Assembly (NCBI GenBank): GCA_023426545.1
Contig: JAFAAN010000066.1
Coordinates: 62,001-126,000 of the forward strand
Direction of reading: 5' to 3'
DNA from: Pseudomonadota bacterium
GTDB lineage: Bacteria; Myxococcota; Myxococcia; Myxococcales; Myxococcaceae
Length of the DNA stretch: 64,000 bases
Positions 37,785 to 46,496 of the stretch are shown here, in pieces. The first letter of the stretch is position 1. Each line of letters opens with the position of its first letter. A program made the translations under genes and the position numbers. Below the pieces are notes generated by a model. The model was not told the DNA's origin, ran no database searches, and was given only the letters and a program-made list of their open reading frames with translations.

Positions 37785-38843
37785 TCAGAGCGGCTGGAGG
37801 TGCTCGGCGATGCGTCCGGTGGCCATCAGCTCCAGGAGCTCCTCGCCCATGCGCTCGCTTTCGGAGACCACCTGGTTCCATGCGCGCATCCGCTCGGCGT
37901 CCTTCAACTGCTCGAAGTCGACCCGGTCCGGAATCCGCCCTCCGGGGAGGCGCGCGACCAGCTCCGGCGATGGGGAGATGAGGAGGGCCCGGCGGAAGTT
38001 CTCCGGCCGTGCGCGCCGCCAGCGCAGCGCCTTGTCGAACCAGCCTGGCACCACGTACGGGTAGAAGTGCGGGTAGAGCACCAGGCCCGTTCCAGGGCCG
38101 AAGTCCAGGTCCAGGTGATAGTCGAGCACGCCGCCGTCGCGGAAGACGCCCGAGGGCGCGCCGGGAATCCTCACGCCGCTCAGCACCAGCGGAATGGCGC
38201 CGGAGGCGAGCAGCGCCCGCCTCAGGTTGTCCCGCGTCAGGGCGACGTGGGTGGAGGGCAGGTCGTTCAGGCCGGCGAAGGGGCTGGCGTCACCCGCCGT
38301 ATGGAAGATGACGCGCGTCATGTGAAGCCCCAAGGTCCGGCGGCTCACGAGGTTGCCGAGAGCGCACAGCGCGAGCCCCAGCATCTGGGCTCGCCGGTCC
38401 TCCAGGCCCACCGCGCCCCTGCACAGCGCTGTGACGATGTGGAGGCGGGCCCAGGGGTGGCCGAGGAGCTCCGCCTCGCCCTCGTCCCCGAGGAGCGAGT
38501 CCACGATGCGCTCACAGGTCTCGCTGACCTGGGCGGGCGAGGGCTTGGGGGGATAGCGCTGGTCGATGTACGCGGCCTCGAAGCGGCGCAGCGCGAGCAC
38601 CGGGTCCTTCTGGGCCACGCAGGCCAGCCGCCAGCTTCCAATCGAGCTGCCGATGAGGTGCAGGGGCCGCGTCCGGCCCTGGAACAGCCCGCCGAACAGG
38701 GCCCGGTCGAGCCCCGCCAGCACGAGCCACTTCGGACCACCCGAGGCGCCGGGGACGACGTCCACGTCATCGCCGCGCAAGCCCCGCTCGCGAATGAGCC
38801 GGAGCGCGTCCGGTCCGGCCAGGAGGGTGAGGTGAGAGGCCAT
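37785..38843 (-). CDS. Patatin-like phospholipase
   Basis: Predicted lipid acyl hydrolase of 352 residues. The oxyanion-hole segment GASGGPKWLVL is near residue 33, the nucleophile Ser in GSSIGSW near 66, and the dyad Asp in FRDGGVLDY near 225, so the patatin Ser-Asp dyad is complete. There is no signal peptide, and the protein looks cytosolic or peripherally membrane-bound. The ATG at 38843 (MASHLTLLAG) begins about 30 residues before the first motif. A much longer in-frame extension to 39257 overlaps the divergent amidase gene and is rejected. It is divergent from that amidase with a 75-bp gap. Confidence 0.85.
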   Translation of the reverse strand: MASHLTLLAGPDALRLIRERGLRGDDVDVVPGASGGPKWLVLAGLDRALFGGLFQGRTRPLHLIGSSIGSWRLACVAQKDPVLALRRFEAAYIDQRYPPKPSPAQVSETCERIVDSLLGDEGEAELLGHPWARLHIVTALCRGAVGLEDRRAQMLGLALCALGNLVSRRTLGLHMTRVIFHTAGDASPFAGLNDLPSTHVALTRDNLRRALLASGAIPLVLSGVRIPGAPSGVFRDGGVLDYHLDLDFGPGTGLVLYPHFYPYVVPGWFDKALRWRRARPENFRRALLISPSPELVARLPGGRIPDRVDFEQLKDAERMRAWNQVVSESERMGEELLELMATGRIAEHLQPL

Positions 38844-38918
38844 AGCAGCCGGGCACGCTAACGAAGCAGGGGCGGGGTTGCGACCCTCTGCGTGCCGCTG
38901 ATGTAGTGCGTGTCCACC

Positions 38919-40577
38919 ATGAAGAAGTCCCAGTCCAAGGCTGTCGCCCCGGTGGGGCTCAGCCGCCGAACCCTCCTGGGCGGCACCGCCGCCGCCACGG
39001 CGCTCGCCACGCTGGATGTCCACGGCCGGGCTGCCGCCGAGCCGTTCGAGCTGGAGGAGGCGACGGTGGCGCAGCTCCAGGCCGCCATGCAGTCGGGGGC
39101 GCACACCGCGCAGGGGCTCGCGGAGCGCTACCTCGCGCGCATCCGCGCGCTGGATGGCTCGCTGCGCTCGGTCATCGAGCTGAACCCGGAGGCACTGGCG
39201 ATCGCCGACGCGCTGGACCGGGAGCGCCGTGAGAAGGGGCCACGGGGCCCGATGCACGGCATCCCCGTGCTCCTCAAGGACAACATCGCCACCGCCGACC
39301 TGATGCAGACGACTGCGGGCTCGCTGGCGCTGGTGGGGGCGAAGCCACCGCGTGACGCATTCATCGTGGAGCGCCTGCGCGCCGCCGGCGCGGTCATCCT
39401 GGGCAAGACGAACCTGAGTGAGTGGGCCAACTTCCGCTCCACGCGTTCGGCCAGCGGCTGGAGTGGGAGGGGCGGGCAGACGCGCAACCCGTATGCGCTG
39501 GACCGGACCCCGTCGGGCTCCAGCTCGGGCTCGGGTTCGGCCACCGCGGCCAACTTCTGCGCGGTGTCCGTGGGAACGGAGACGGACGGCTCCATCGTCT
39601 CACCCTCGGCGGCTGCGTCGCTCGTGGGGCTCAAGCCGACGGTGGGGCTGGTGAGCCGGGCCGGTATCATCCCCATCTCCCACAGCCAGGACACCGCCGG
39701 CCCCATGACGCGCACGGTGGCGGACGCGGCGGTGCTGCTGGGCGTGCTCGCGGGCGTGGACGCCGCGGACGCCGCGACGGCGGCCAGCCAGGGCAGGGGC
39801 CACATGGACTACACCCGGTTCCTGGACCCGCAGGGGCTCGCGGGGGCGCGCATCGGCGTCCCTCGGGAGCGCTTCTTCGGTTACCACCCGGCGACCGATG
39901 CGTGCGTGGAGGAGGCGCTGGCGTTGATGAAGTCGCGGGGCGCCATCCTCGTGGACCCCGCGCCCATCCCCGCTGCGGCGAAGCTGGACGAGCCTGAGTT
40001 CGAGGTCCTCCTCTACGAGTTCAAGGCGGGGCTGGAGGCCTATCTGGCGACGCTGGGTGAGGGGACGGCGCCGCGGACGCTCGCGGAGCTCATCCGCTAC
40101 AACGAGGCGCAGGCCTCGTCGGAGCTGCCGTACTTCGGCCAGGAGCTCTTCCACCTGGCGCAGGCGAAGGGGCCCCTCACCGACAAGGCCTATCTCAAGG
40201 CGCTCCAGGCCTGCCGCCGGCTCTCGCGAGCCCAGGGGCTGGATGCCGTGATGAAGAAGCACCGGTTGGATGCGCTGGTGGCACCGACCCAGGCGCCGCC
40301 AGGGCTCATCGACCTGGTCAACGGCGACCACTGGCTGGGCAGCAGCTCCACGCCCACGGCCGTCGCCGGTTACGCCTCCATCACCGTCCCCGCGGGCTTC
40401 GTGCACGGCTTGCCGGTGGGCCTGTCTTTCATCGGTGGAGCCTGGAGCGAGCCCATGCTGCTGAAGCTTGCCTATGCCTACGAGCAGGCGTCGAAGCACC
40501 GCCGCCCGCCCACGTTCGCGGAGACGGCGGACCTCCGCTTGCGGGACGACGCGCGGGCACGGCCTTCCGTGCCATGA
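38919..40577 (+). CDS. Tat-exported amidase-signature hydrolase
   Basis: Amidase-signature family enzyme of about 552 residues. The N-terminus has a twin-arginine signal (LSRRTLLGGTAAATALATL), so it is exported folded. The catalytic Lys is in VLLKDNIATADL near residue 125, and the Gly/Ser-rich stretch TPSGSSSGSGSATAANF near 200 with TETDGSIVSPSAA supplies the cis-Ser and nucleophile Ser. The Ser-cisSer-Lys triad is therefore present. The substrate (an amide, nitrile-derived amide or peptide) cannot be told. The ATG at 38919 is used; a GTG at 38910 is possible, and neither has a clear ribosome site. Confidence 0.88.
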   Translation: MKKSQSKAVAPVGLSRRTLLGGTAAATALATLDVHGRAAAEPFELEEATVAQLQAAMQSGAHTAQGLAERYLARIRALDGSLRSVIELNPEALAIADALDRERREKGPRGPMHGIPVLLKDNIATADLMQTTAGSLALVGAKPPRDAFIVERLRAAGAVILGKTNLSEWANFRSTRSASGWSGRGGQTRNPYALDRTPSGSSSGSGSATAANFCAVSVGTETDGSIVSPSAAASLVGLKPTVGLVSRAGIIPISHSQDTAGPMTRTVADAAVLLGVLAGVDAADAATAASQGRGHMDYTRFLDPQGLAGARIGVPRERFFGYHPATDACVEEALALMKSRGAILVDPAPIPAAAKLDEPEFEVLLYEFKAGLEAYLATLGEGTAPRTLAELIRYNEAQASSELPYFGQELFHLAQAKGPLTDKAYLKALQACRRLSRAQGLDAVMKKHRLDALVAPTQAPPGLIDLVNGDHWLGSSSTPTAVAGYASITVPAGFVHGLPVGLSFIGGAWSEPMLLKLAYAYEQASKHRRPPTFAETADLRLRDDARARPSVP

Positions 40578-40578
40578 C

Positions 40579-40956
40579 TCAGGGCGCGGGGGACGTGGCC
40601 CAGGGCGTCGTCGCCTGGAGCACGGCTTCCTGCAGCGCTTCCGTGCGCAGGTGCGAGATGCGCTGATACTCCGGGTCCGACACCATCTGGAGGAAGGCCG
40701 CGCGGCTGGGGTAGCGGACCAGCAGCACCGCGTCCCACGCCTGGCCCGGTTCCGCGACCAGGGCCGTCGAGCCGTCACCGGCATAGAGGGGCTGGGCGCC
40801 CACCTTTTGGATGAAGGGCATGACGGCGCTGGCGTAGGCCTCGTAGGACGCGCGCCCACCTTCTTTGAAGCGCACCAGGTTCAGCATGACCACGGGGGCT
40901 CCCGAGTCCTCATGGATGAACCGCTCGACATCGGTGCTGCGGGGGTCGACCGCCAC
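40579..40956 (-). CDS. DUF1330 family protein
   Basis: Small protein of 125 residues with the ferredoxin-like fold typical of DUF1330. It shows PVVMLNLVRFKEGGRASYEAY near residue 19 and LLVRYPSRAAFLQMVSDPEY near 83, matching family landmarks. The function of the family is not established. AGGAGG lies four bases before the GTG at 40956; the longer in-frame extension to 41244 overlaps the upstream gene and has no family match. It starts 25 bp after the 2OG oxygenase gene on the same strand. Its stop nearly abuts the convergent amidase stop. Confidence 0.82.
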   Translation of the reverse strand: MAVDPRSTDVERFIHEDSGAPVVMLNLVRFKEGGRASYEAYASAVMPFIQKVGAQPLYAGDGSTALVAEPGQAWDAVLLVRYPSRAAFLQMVSDPEYQRISHLRTEALQEAVLQATTPWATSPAP

Positions 40957-40981
40957 GGCGCCTCCTGGGTTGAGGTGAAGC

Positions 40982-41707
40982 CTATTCCAATGTTCCGGCG
41001 GCGCTCGCGTCCGGCCGCTCGCGCTGGTCATCGAGGTACGCGGCAAAGCCCGCCTTGGACTGGATGCGGAAGGCGGGGATTCGCGCGAGCGCCTCGGGCG
41101 TGAACACATATTGTTCGCAGACGAGACTGGCGCGGAGCGCGCCTTGCGGCCCACCGGTGAAGGGGCGCACCTCGTGCTGGAGGTCGCCGCGGAAGTGGAC
41201 CAGCAGCCCCTCACGGGGGCGGACTTCACCCACGGGGGTGTCATGGCGGAGCAGGCGGAGCTCCCCGCCCCGCACCTGCTCCGGTACCTGGAGGTAGAGG
41301 ACGCTCACGTGCTGGGGTGTCGCGCCGGTCACCCCGCTGGGCTCCTGGAGGGTTGCATCAATGTGACGGCCCACACCACGCCCCGCCTCCAGCAGCAACA
41401 GATTGAGGTAGAATGCGTTCGGGGTCGGACGCTGCTTGCGTGCTCCCCAGAGCCGCTCGTGCCACGGCAGCAGGCCCCTGGAACTGGTGGGGGCCAGCAC
41501 GCGATCGAGGTAGGGCACCAGGAAGGGAAAGCGAGCTTCCAGCATGGTGCGGCCCTCGTGCGTGAAGATGAAGGCGAACCCCCGGCTGGCCTGGAACGTC
41601 CCCATCAGCGGGCTCCGGGCCACGAAGCGCGAGCCCAGCAGGGCGGTCCTCAATGCATGGACCGCGTTGCGGGGCAGGGCCTCTCGGCAGGTGACGTATG
41701 CGCGCAC
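40982..41707 (-). CDS. 2-oxoglutarate/Fe(II)-dependent oxygenase
   Basis: Prolyl-4-hydroxylase-like dioxygenase of 241 residues that would couple substrate hydroxylation to oxidative decarboxylation of 2-oxoglutarate. The iron triad is visible: HID (GRHIDATLQEP) near residue 115 and the distal His in LQHEVRPF near 177, with the 2OG-binding Arg in ALRASLVCEQY about ten residues later. The substrate is unknown; protein, amino acid or natural-product targets are all possible. The start is the GTG at 41707 with weak ribosome-site signal. It is followed by the DUF1330 gene and is divergent from an O-methyltransferase across 107 bp. Confidence 0.82.
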   Translation of the reverse strand: MRAYVTCREALPRNAVHALRTALLGSRFVARSPLMGTFQASRGFAFIFTHEGRTMLEARFPFLVPYLDRVLAPTSSRGLLPWHERLWGARKQRPTPNAFYLNLLLLEAGRGVGRHIDATLQEPSGVTGATPQHVSVLYLQVPEQVRGGELRLLRHDTPVGEVRPREGLLVHFRGDLQHEVRPFTGGPQGALRASLVCEQYVFTPEALARIPAFRIQSKAGFAAYLDDQRERPDASAAGTLE

Positions 41708-41814
41708 GGAAAACGCTCGGTCTCAAGACTAAGTGAGAAAATCGTATTAGCTTTGCAGCCTACCTTACAGGTTGTAGCTTCACCCTTGCATCTCAACATC
41801 TTGGAGACGGACAC

Positions 41815-42852
41815 ATGAGCCAGCAACCTCGATCCTCTCACGCGCCTCCGCCCGCGGCCATGCAAATGACGCAAATGGTCTATGGCTTCTGGGTTTCCCG
41901 TTGCCTGCAGACGATGGCGGAATTGGGGATCGCGGACATCATTGGGGACACGCCCAAGACGGTGGAGGAGTTGGCCGAGGCCAGCGAGACGCATGCGCCG
42001 TCGTTGCGCCGGATGTTGCGCCTGCTCAGCGGGCTGGGCGTCCTCGTGAAGGACGAAGCCACGCAGCGCTGGGGGCTCACGGAGCTGGGCGAGATGCTGC
42101 GCAAGGACAACCCCGGCTCCGTGTATGGCTCGCTGCGGGCGCACGGCCACATTCTGTCGTGGCAGGCCTGGGGCGATCTCCCCAACTCCCTGAAGACGGG
42201 GCAGCCCTCCCTCGAGAAGTTCATGGGGGACTCGTTCTTCAACTACATGAGCACGCACCCGGACGTCGCCGCCATCTTCAACGACAGCATGGCCGCGTAC
42301 CAGACGCTCAACGCGCCCGCGGTGGTGAACGCATATGACTTCTCCACCACGCGCAGCATCTGCGACGTGGGCGGCGGGACGGGCATGCTGCTGACACACA
42401 TCCTCCAGGCGAACCCCGGCGTCCGCGGCGCCGTCTTCGAGATGCCGCACGTCGCGGCCGAGGCCCGGCAGCGGCTCGCGGAGCAGGGGATGGCGGGGCG
42501 CTGCGAGGTCCTGGAGGGCGACTTCTTCGCTCGCATCCCCGAGGGCTACGACGCGTACATCCTCTCGCAGATCCTCCACGACTGGGACGACGAGCGCAGC
42601 CTGCGCATCCTTCAGTGCATCCGCGCCGCGATGCGCCCCGACTCGCGGCTGCTCATCGTGGAGACGGTGCTGCCGGGCGACAACGTGCCGCACTTCGGCA
42701 ACCTGTATGACCTGGCGATGCTCGTCGTGGTGGGCGGCCGGGAGCGCACGGGCGTCGAGTACGGGGAGCTGCTGGCGAAGGCAGGCCTGAAGCTTTCCAA
42801 CGTCTTCCCGACGACGATGCCGCCCAGCGTAGTCGAGGCCGTGGTGGCCTGA
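41815..42852 (+). CDS. SAM-dependent O-methyltransferase (COMT/hydroxyneurosporene type)
   Basis: Class I methyltransferase of 345 residues. An N-terminal dimerisation winged-helix (about 20-100) precedes the Rossmann domain. The SAM motif is CDVGGGTGMLL near residue 183, and the catalytic His is in ILHDWDDERS near 245. These are the landmarks of small-molecule O-methyltransferases in plant COMT, polyketide and carotenoid families. GGAG precedes the ATG. The substrate is probably a phenolic secondary metabolite, but no biosynthetic cluster is adjacent. The divergent 2OG-Fe(II) oxygenase could act on the same compound. Confidence 0.88.
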   Translation: MSQQPRSSHAPPPAAMQMTQMVYGFWVSRCLQTMAELGIADIIGDTPKTVEELAEASETHAPSLRRMLRLLSGLGVLVKDEATQRWGLTELGEMLRKDNPGSVYGSLRAHGHILSWQAWGDLPNSLKTGQPSLEKFMGDSFFNYMSTHPDVAAIFNDSMAAYQTLNAPAVVNAYDFSTTRSICDVGGGTGMLLTHILQANPGVRGAVFEMPHVAAEARQRLAEQGMAGRCEVLEGDFFARIPEGYDAYILSQILHDWDDERSLRILQCIRAAMRPDSRLLIVETVLPGDNVPHFGNLYDLAMLVVVGGRERTGVEYGELLAKAGLKLSNVFPTTMPPSVVEAVVA

Positions 42853-43220
42853 GTCACGCATCGCCGCGAGGCGGGCGCGCCATCCGTCAGCGTCCGTGCG
42901 TCCGCCAGCGCGTCCATGGGGTCGAGCCACGCATCCATCACCTGGCCTCGCTCGAACAGGGCCAGCGCGGATGGAGGGACGAGGCCCGGGCCACCGTTGC
43001 CGTCTGGCTCTGGTACCCTTCCGGGCGTCGACCCGGGAGGCGGGCTCCGCGTGCGCGTTCATGGGCTGGGTAAGGGGAAACCCGCGAGCCCCACGTGAGC
43101 AGGGCCTCGCGGCAAGGCGGGGGCAGGTGCCGTCCGGCCGGCGGCTGGGGAATCGACCGGAAAAGCGCCCGGCGCGTTTTCGACGGGAATGACAATCGCT
43201 TAGAGTGCAAACCGAGCCGT
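42853..43220. other. Intergenic region between O-methyltransferase and YqiJ-like gene
   Basis: A 368-bp stretch, GC-rich until about 43150 and then AT-richer. No supported gene, RNA or repeat was found. The last 60 bp (around GACAATCGCTTAGAGTGC) are the likeliest place for the promoter of the three-gene membrane operon that follows, but no hexamer pair is convincing. Confidence 0.4.
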
Positions 43221-44078
43221 ATGAACGCCTTCCTCGACACCATCCTGGCCTTTCCGACCGCCATCTTCACCATCGTCCTGGGCGTGGTGATGACGTACTG
43301 GCTGTTCGTCATCGTGGGTGCCGTGGGCATCGACTTGTTCGACGCCGACGTCAGCCTCGAGGGCGGCGGCAAGGCCTTGAGCGGCGCCCTCGAGGGCGGA
43401 GGCAAGGCGTTGAGTGGCGCCCTGGAAGGGGGCGGCAAGGCGTTGAGTGGCGCCGTCTCGGGCGGCGGCAAGGCGCTCGGTGGCGCCATGGAGAGCGGCG
43501 CCAAGGCGCTGGGTGCCCACGACTCGGACTTCGACGTCGATGGGGGCGGGCTCCTGGCAGCGATGGGCTTCGCCGGCATCCCCATCACCGTGTCGGTGAG
43601 CTTCGTGACCTTCATCGCCTGGTTCCTCTCGGTGGTGAGCGCGCAGCCGCTGCACGAGGCGCTGGGGCCGCTGATGCCGTCATGGCTCCTGAGCACCGGG
43701 CTCGGCGTGGCCTGTTTCGCGGCGGGGACGGTGTCGGGGGGCTTCGTGGTCCGGCCGTTGCGGCCGGTGTTCGTGGCCAAGCGGGCGCCCGGCCGTGAAG
43801 TCCTGATGGGCCGCGTGTGCACCATCTCCAGCGGCAGCGTGACGGACCGGGCGGGGCACGCGACCTTCGAGGATGGCGGGGCGGGGATGATCCTGAACGT
43901 CGTCTGCTCGAAGCCCAATGAGCTCAAGCGCGGCCAGCCCGCGCTGATCCTCTCGTACGATGCCGAGCGGCACGTTTACGAAGTGGAGCCTGTCGACTGG
44001 CTGCTGCCCGAGGAGCTGGAGCAACTCCAGGACCCGGCTCGGGCCGCGGCGCTCGCTCGCTTGAAGGCACGAGGCTGA
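43221..44078 (+). CDS. YqiJ-like inner-membrane OB-fold protein with 11-residue repeats
   Basis: Membrane protein of 285 residues. Helix 1 lies at about residues 12-37. Residues 46-99 are five near-identical 11-residue repeats (consensus LEGGGKALSGA). Helices 2 and 3 lie at about 112-137 and 150-172. The C-terminal 100 residues look like the OB-fold/NfeD-like domain of YqiJ proteins (EVLMGRVCTISSGSVTD). Family knowledge: YqiJ/NfeD proteins accompany flotillins and help form membrane microdomains. The ATG at 43221 is chosen over an in-frame ATG 42 codons earlier that lacks similarity. The flotillin gene follows after 114 bp and the AAA+ gene after that. The repeat is not a feature I know in YqiJ. 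Confidence 0.75.
   Translation: MNAFLDTILAFPTAIFTIVLGVVMTYWLFVIVGAVGIDLFDADVSLEGGGKALSGALEGGGKALSGALEGGGKALSGAVSGGGKALGGAMESGAKALGAHDSDFDVDGGGLLAAMGFAGIPITVSVSFVTFIAWFLSVVSAQPLHEALGPLMPSWLLSTGLGVACFAAGTVSGGFVVRPLRPVFVAKRAPGREVLMGRVCTISSGSVTDRAGHATFEDGGAGMILNVVCSKPNELKRGQPALILSYDAERHVYEVEPVDWLLPEELEQLQDPARAAALARLKARG
43356..43517 (+). repeat. Five 33-bp tandem repeats encoding 11-residue units
   Basis: In-frame array of 162 bp coding LEGGGKALSGA three times, then VSGGGKALGGA and a ten-residue MESGAKALGA. Copies drift mostly at third codon positions (for example GAGGGCGGCGGC, GAGGGCGGAGGC, GAAGGGGGCGGC), so the protein sequence appears conserved by selection. An 11-residue period suits an extended amphipathic helix at a membrane surface. 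Confidence 0.9.
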
Positions 44079-44192
44079 AGTAGCACCGGCCGCGCAGGGG
44101 GGCGGCCGTCACATTCGACGCCAGAGGGCTTTTGCGGGGGACCTCCGGCGCCTGATACAAGGCCCGCTGTCATCACCAATCAGGAATTGGCC

Positions 44193-46355
44193 ATGGATCC
44201 CATTACCGCGGTCGCCGCCGGTGCAGGTGGCATCATCCTACTTGGAGGCATCCTCCTGACCATTGTCCGGCTCTACCGGCAGGTGGACCAGGGCAAGGTG
44301 CTCATCGTCAACACGCTGAAGGCCGAGCCGGTCGTCACCTTCACCGGCGCCGTGGTGTTCCCGATCATCAACCGGGCGGAGGTGATGGACATCTCCTTGA
44401 AGACGGTGGAGATCGACCGCCGTGGCAAGGAAGGCCTCATCTGCAAGGACAACATTCGCGGGGACATCAAGGTGACCTTCTTCGTGCGCGTGAACAAGAC
44501 GCGCGAGGACGTCCTGAAGGTGGCGCAGTCCATCGGCTGCGCGCGCGCCTCCGACCAGGAGACGCTGGAGAACCTCTTCGAGGCCAAGTTCTCGGAGGCG
44601 CTCAAGACGGTGGGCAAGAGCTTCGACTTCGAGGAGCTCTACACCAAGCGTGAGGAGATCAAGGACGAGGTCGTCCGCGTCATCGGCCGTGACCTCAACG
44701 GCTACATGCTCGAGGACTGCGCCATCGACTTCCTGGAGCAGACCCCGGTCGAGATGCTCGACAAGGACAACATCCTCGACGCGCAGGGCATCCGGAAGAT
44801 CACCGAGCTGACCACGAAGCAGAACGTCTTCACGAACGAGCTGCGCCAGGACGAGCGCATGGCCGTCACCAAGCGCAACGTCGAGGCGGACGAGGCCATC
44901 TTCGCCCTCGAGCGTCAGCGCGAGGAGGCCGCCGCGAGGCAGAAGCGGGAGATCGACAGCATCCAGGCGCGTGAGACGGCCGAGGCCGAGCGCGTGAAGC
45001 AGGAGGAGTTCGCCAAGGCCCAGCTGGCGCGCATCAAGGCGGAGGAGGAGATCGACATCAACGAGCAGAACAAGGCTCGTCAGGTAGAGGTCGCGCAGAA
45101 GAACCGCGAGCGCGTGGTGGGGGTGGAGGCCGAGCGCGTGGAGAAGGACCGCGCCCTGGAGGCCATCAACCGCGAGCGTGAGACGGAGCTGCAGCGCATC
45201 GCCAAGGAGAAGGCGCTCGAGGCCGAGAAGAAGGCCATTGCCGACGTGGTGCGCGCCCGCATCGCCGTCGAGAAGACGGTGGCCGAGGAGGAGGAGCGCA
45301 TCAAGGACCTGCGCGTGAAGGCCGAGGCCACCCGCAACAAGGATGCGCTGCTCATCACCGCCGAGGCGCAGGCGCAGGAGAAGCTGGTCAAGGACATCAA
45401 GGCGGCCGAGGCCTCCAACGAGGTGGCCAAGTTCACCGCCAAGGAGAAGCTGACGCTGGCCGAGGCCGAGCTGGAGGCCGCTGACAAGACGGCGAAGGCG
45501 AAGGTCCGCCTGGCTGAGGGCATCCAGGCAGAGGTCGCCGCCGAGGGACTGGCCGAGGTGCGCGTGAAGGAGGCCGACGCGCAGGCGCAGGAGAAGCTCG
45601 GCATGGTCAACGTGCGCGTGAAGGAGGCCGAGGCCACCGCCATCGAGAAGCAGGGCCATGCGCAGGCGAACATCGTCCGCGAGAAGCTGCTGGCCGAGGC
45701 CGCGGGCGAGCAGGAGAAGGGCCTGGCCCAGGCGCGCGTCCTGGAGGCGGAAGCCGTCGCCATCCAGAAGCGCGGCGAGGCCGAGGCCATCGCCACCCGC
45801 GAGAAGCAGCTGGCCGAGGCCGCTGCCATCCAGGAGAAGCTGCTGGCCGAGGCCCGCGGCCTCGCGGAGAAGGCGGCGTCCATGAAGCTGATGGACGGCG
45901 TCGGCCGCGAGCACGAGGAGTTCCGCCTCAAGCTCAACAAGGAGCGCGACGTGGAGCTGGAGGCCATCCGCGCGAAGAAGGAGATCGCGCACGCCCAGGC
46001 CGAGGTGCTGGCGAAGGCGTTCGCCAACGCGAAGTTCAACATCGTCGGCGGCGACGGCCAGTTCTTCGAGCGCTTCGTGAAGGCGGTGTCGTTCGGCTCG
46101 GCGGTGGACGGCGCGCTGGACCACGGCGAGGCGCTGAAGAAGGCGCTGGGCGGCTACCTCAACGGCGAGAAGGACCTGCCCGCCGACCTGAAGGAGATCC
46201 TCTCCAAGCCGGGCCTGAGCAACGACGCGCAGAACCTGGCGGTGGCCGCGCTGCTGCACAAGATGGCGGCCAGCCCCGTCGCCGCGACCACCGCGGGCCT
46301 CAAGGCGCTGGTGGACGAGGCGCGGCCCGGCGCGGCCGACACGAAGCAGGGCTGA
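44193..46355 (+). CDS. Flotillin (YqiK-type) membrane scaffold protein
   Basis: Band-7/SPFH protein of 720 residues. One N-terminal membrane helix (about residues 10-28) precedes the SPFH domain (about 30-200, with TFTGAVVFPIINRAEVMDIS and EDCAIDFLEQTP). A long Ala/Glu/Arg-rich coiled coil follows (about 220-600) with many EA repeats, the flotillin domain proper. A compact C-terminal region has FNIVGGDGQFFERFVKAVS. YqiK-type flotillins oligomerise into rings or cages and organise membrane domains. The ATG at 44193 has AGGA upstream; a TTG two codons earlier is unlikely. It lies between the OB-fold partner and the giant AAA+ ATPase. Confidence 0.9.
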   Translation: MDPITAVAAGAGGIILLGGILLTIVRLYRQVDQGKVLIVNTLKAEPVVTFTGAVVFPIINRAEVMDISLKTVEIDRRGKEGLICKDNIRGDIKVTFFVRVNKTREDVLKVAQSIGCARASDQETLENLFEAKFSEALKTVGKSFDFEELYTKREEIKDEVVRVIGRDLNGYMLEDCAIDFLEQTPVEMLDKDNILDAQGIRKITELTTKQNVFTNELRQDERMAVTKRNVEADEAIFALERQREEAAARQKREIDSIQARETAEAERVKQEEFAKAQLARIKAEEEIDINEQNKARQVEVAQKNRERVVGVEAERVEKDRALEAINRERETELQRIAKEKALEAEKKAIADVVRARIAVEKTVAEEEERIKDLRVKAEATRNKDALLITAEAQAQEKLVKDIKAAEASNEVAKFTAKEKLTLAEAELEAADKTAKAKVRLAEGIQAEVAAEGLAEVRVKEADAQAQEKLGMVNVRVKEAEATAIEKQGHAQANIVREKLLAEAAGEQEKGLAQARVLEAEAVAIQKRGEAEAIATREKQLAEAAAIQEKLLAEARGLAEKAASMKLMDGVGREHEEFRLKLNKERDVELEAIRAKKEIAHAQAEVLAKAFANAKFNIVGGDGQFFERFVKAVSFGSAVDGALDHGEALKKALGGYLNGEKDLPADLKEILSKPGLSNDAQNLAVAALLHKMAASPVAATTAGLKALVDEARPGAADTKQG

Positions 46356-46496
46356 TGGTTCGAAGGGCCACCGCCGTGGCAAGGCGGCGGTGGCACGGCC
46401 GTAAGACGACCCTCACCCCGGCCGCCCCTTCGGGGTGGCGCCTCTCCGAGCGAGTGGGCGCGGGGGTGGGGGTCTACGCTTTCCCGGTGAAAATCC

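Noticed and set aside
38844..39257. N-terminal extension of the patatin gene
   Set aside because: It would overlap the Tat signal and start of the divergent amidase, and its sequence has no family similarity.
43356..43517. Possible CRISPR or intergenic satellite repeat
   Set aside because: The units are contiguous, in frame and without spacers, so they are a protein-coding tandem repeat.
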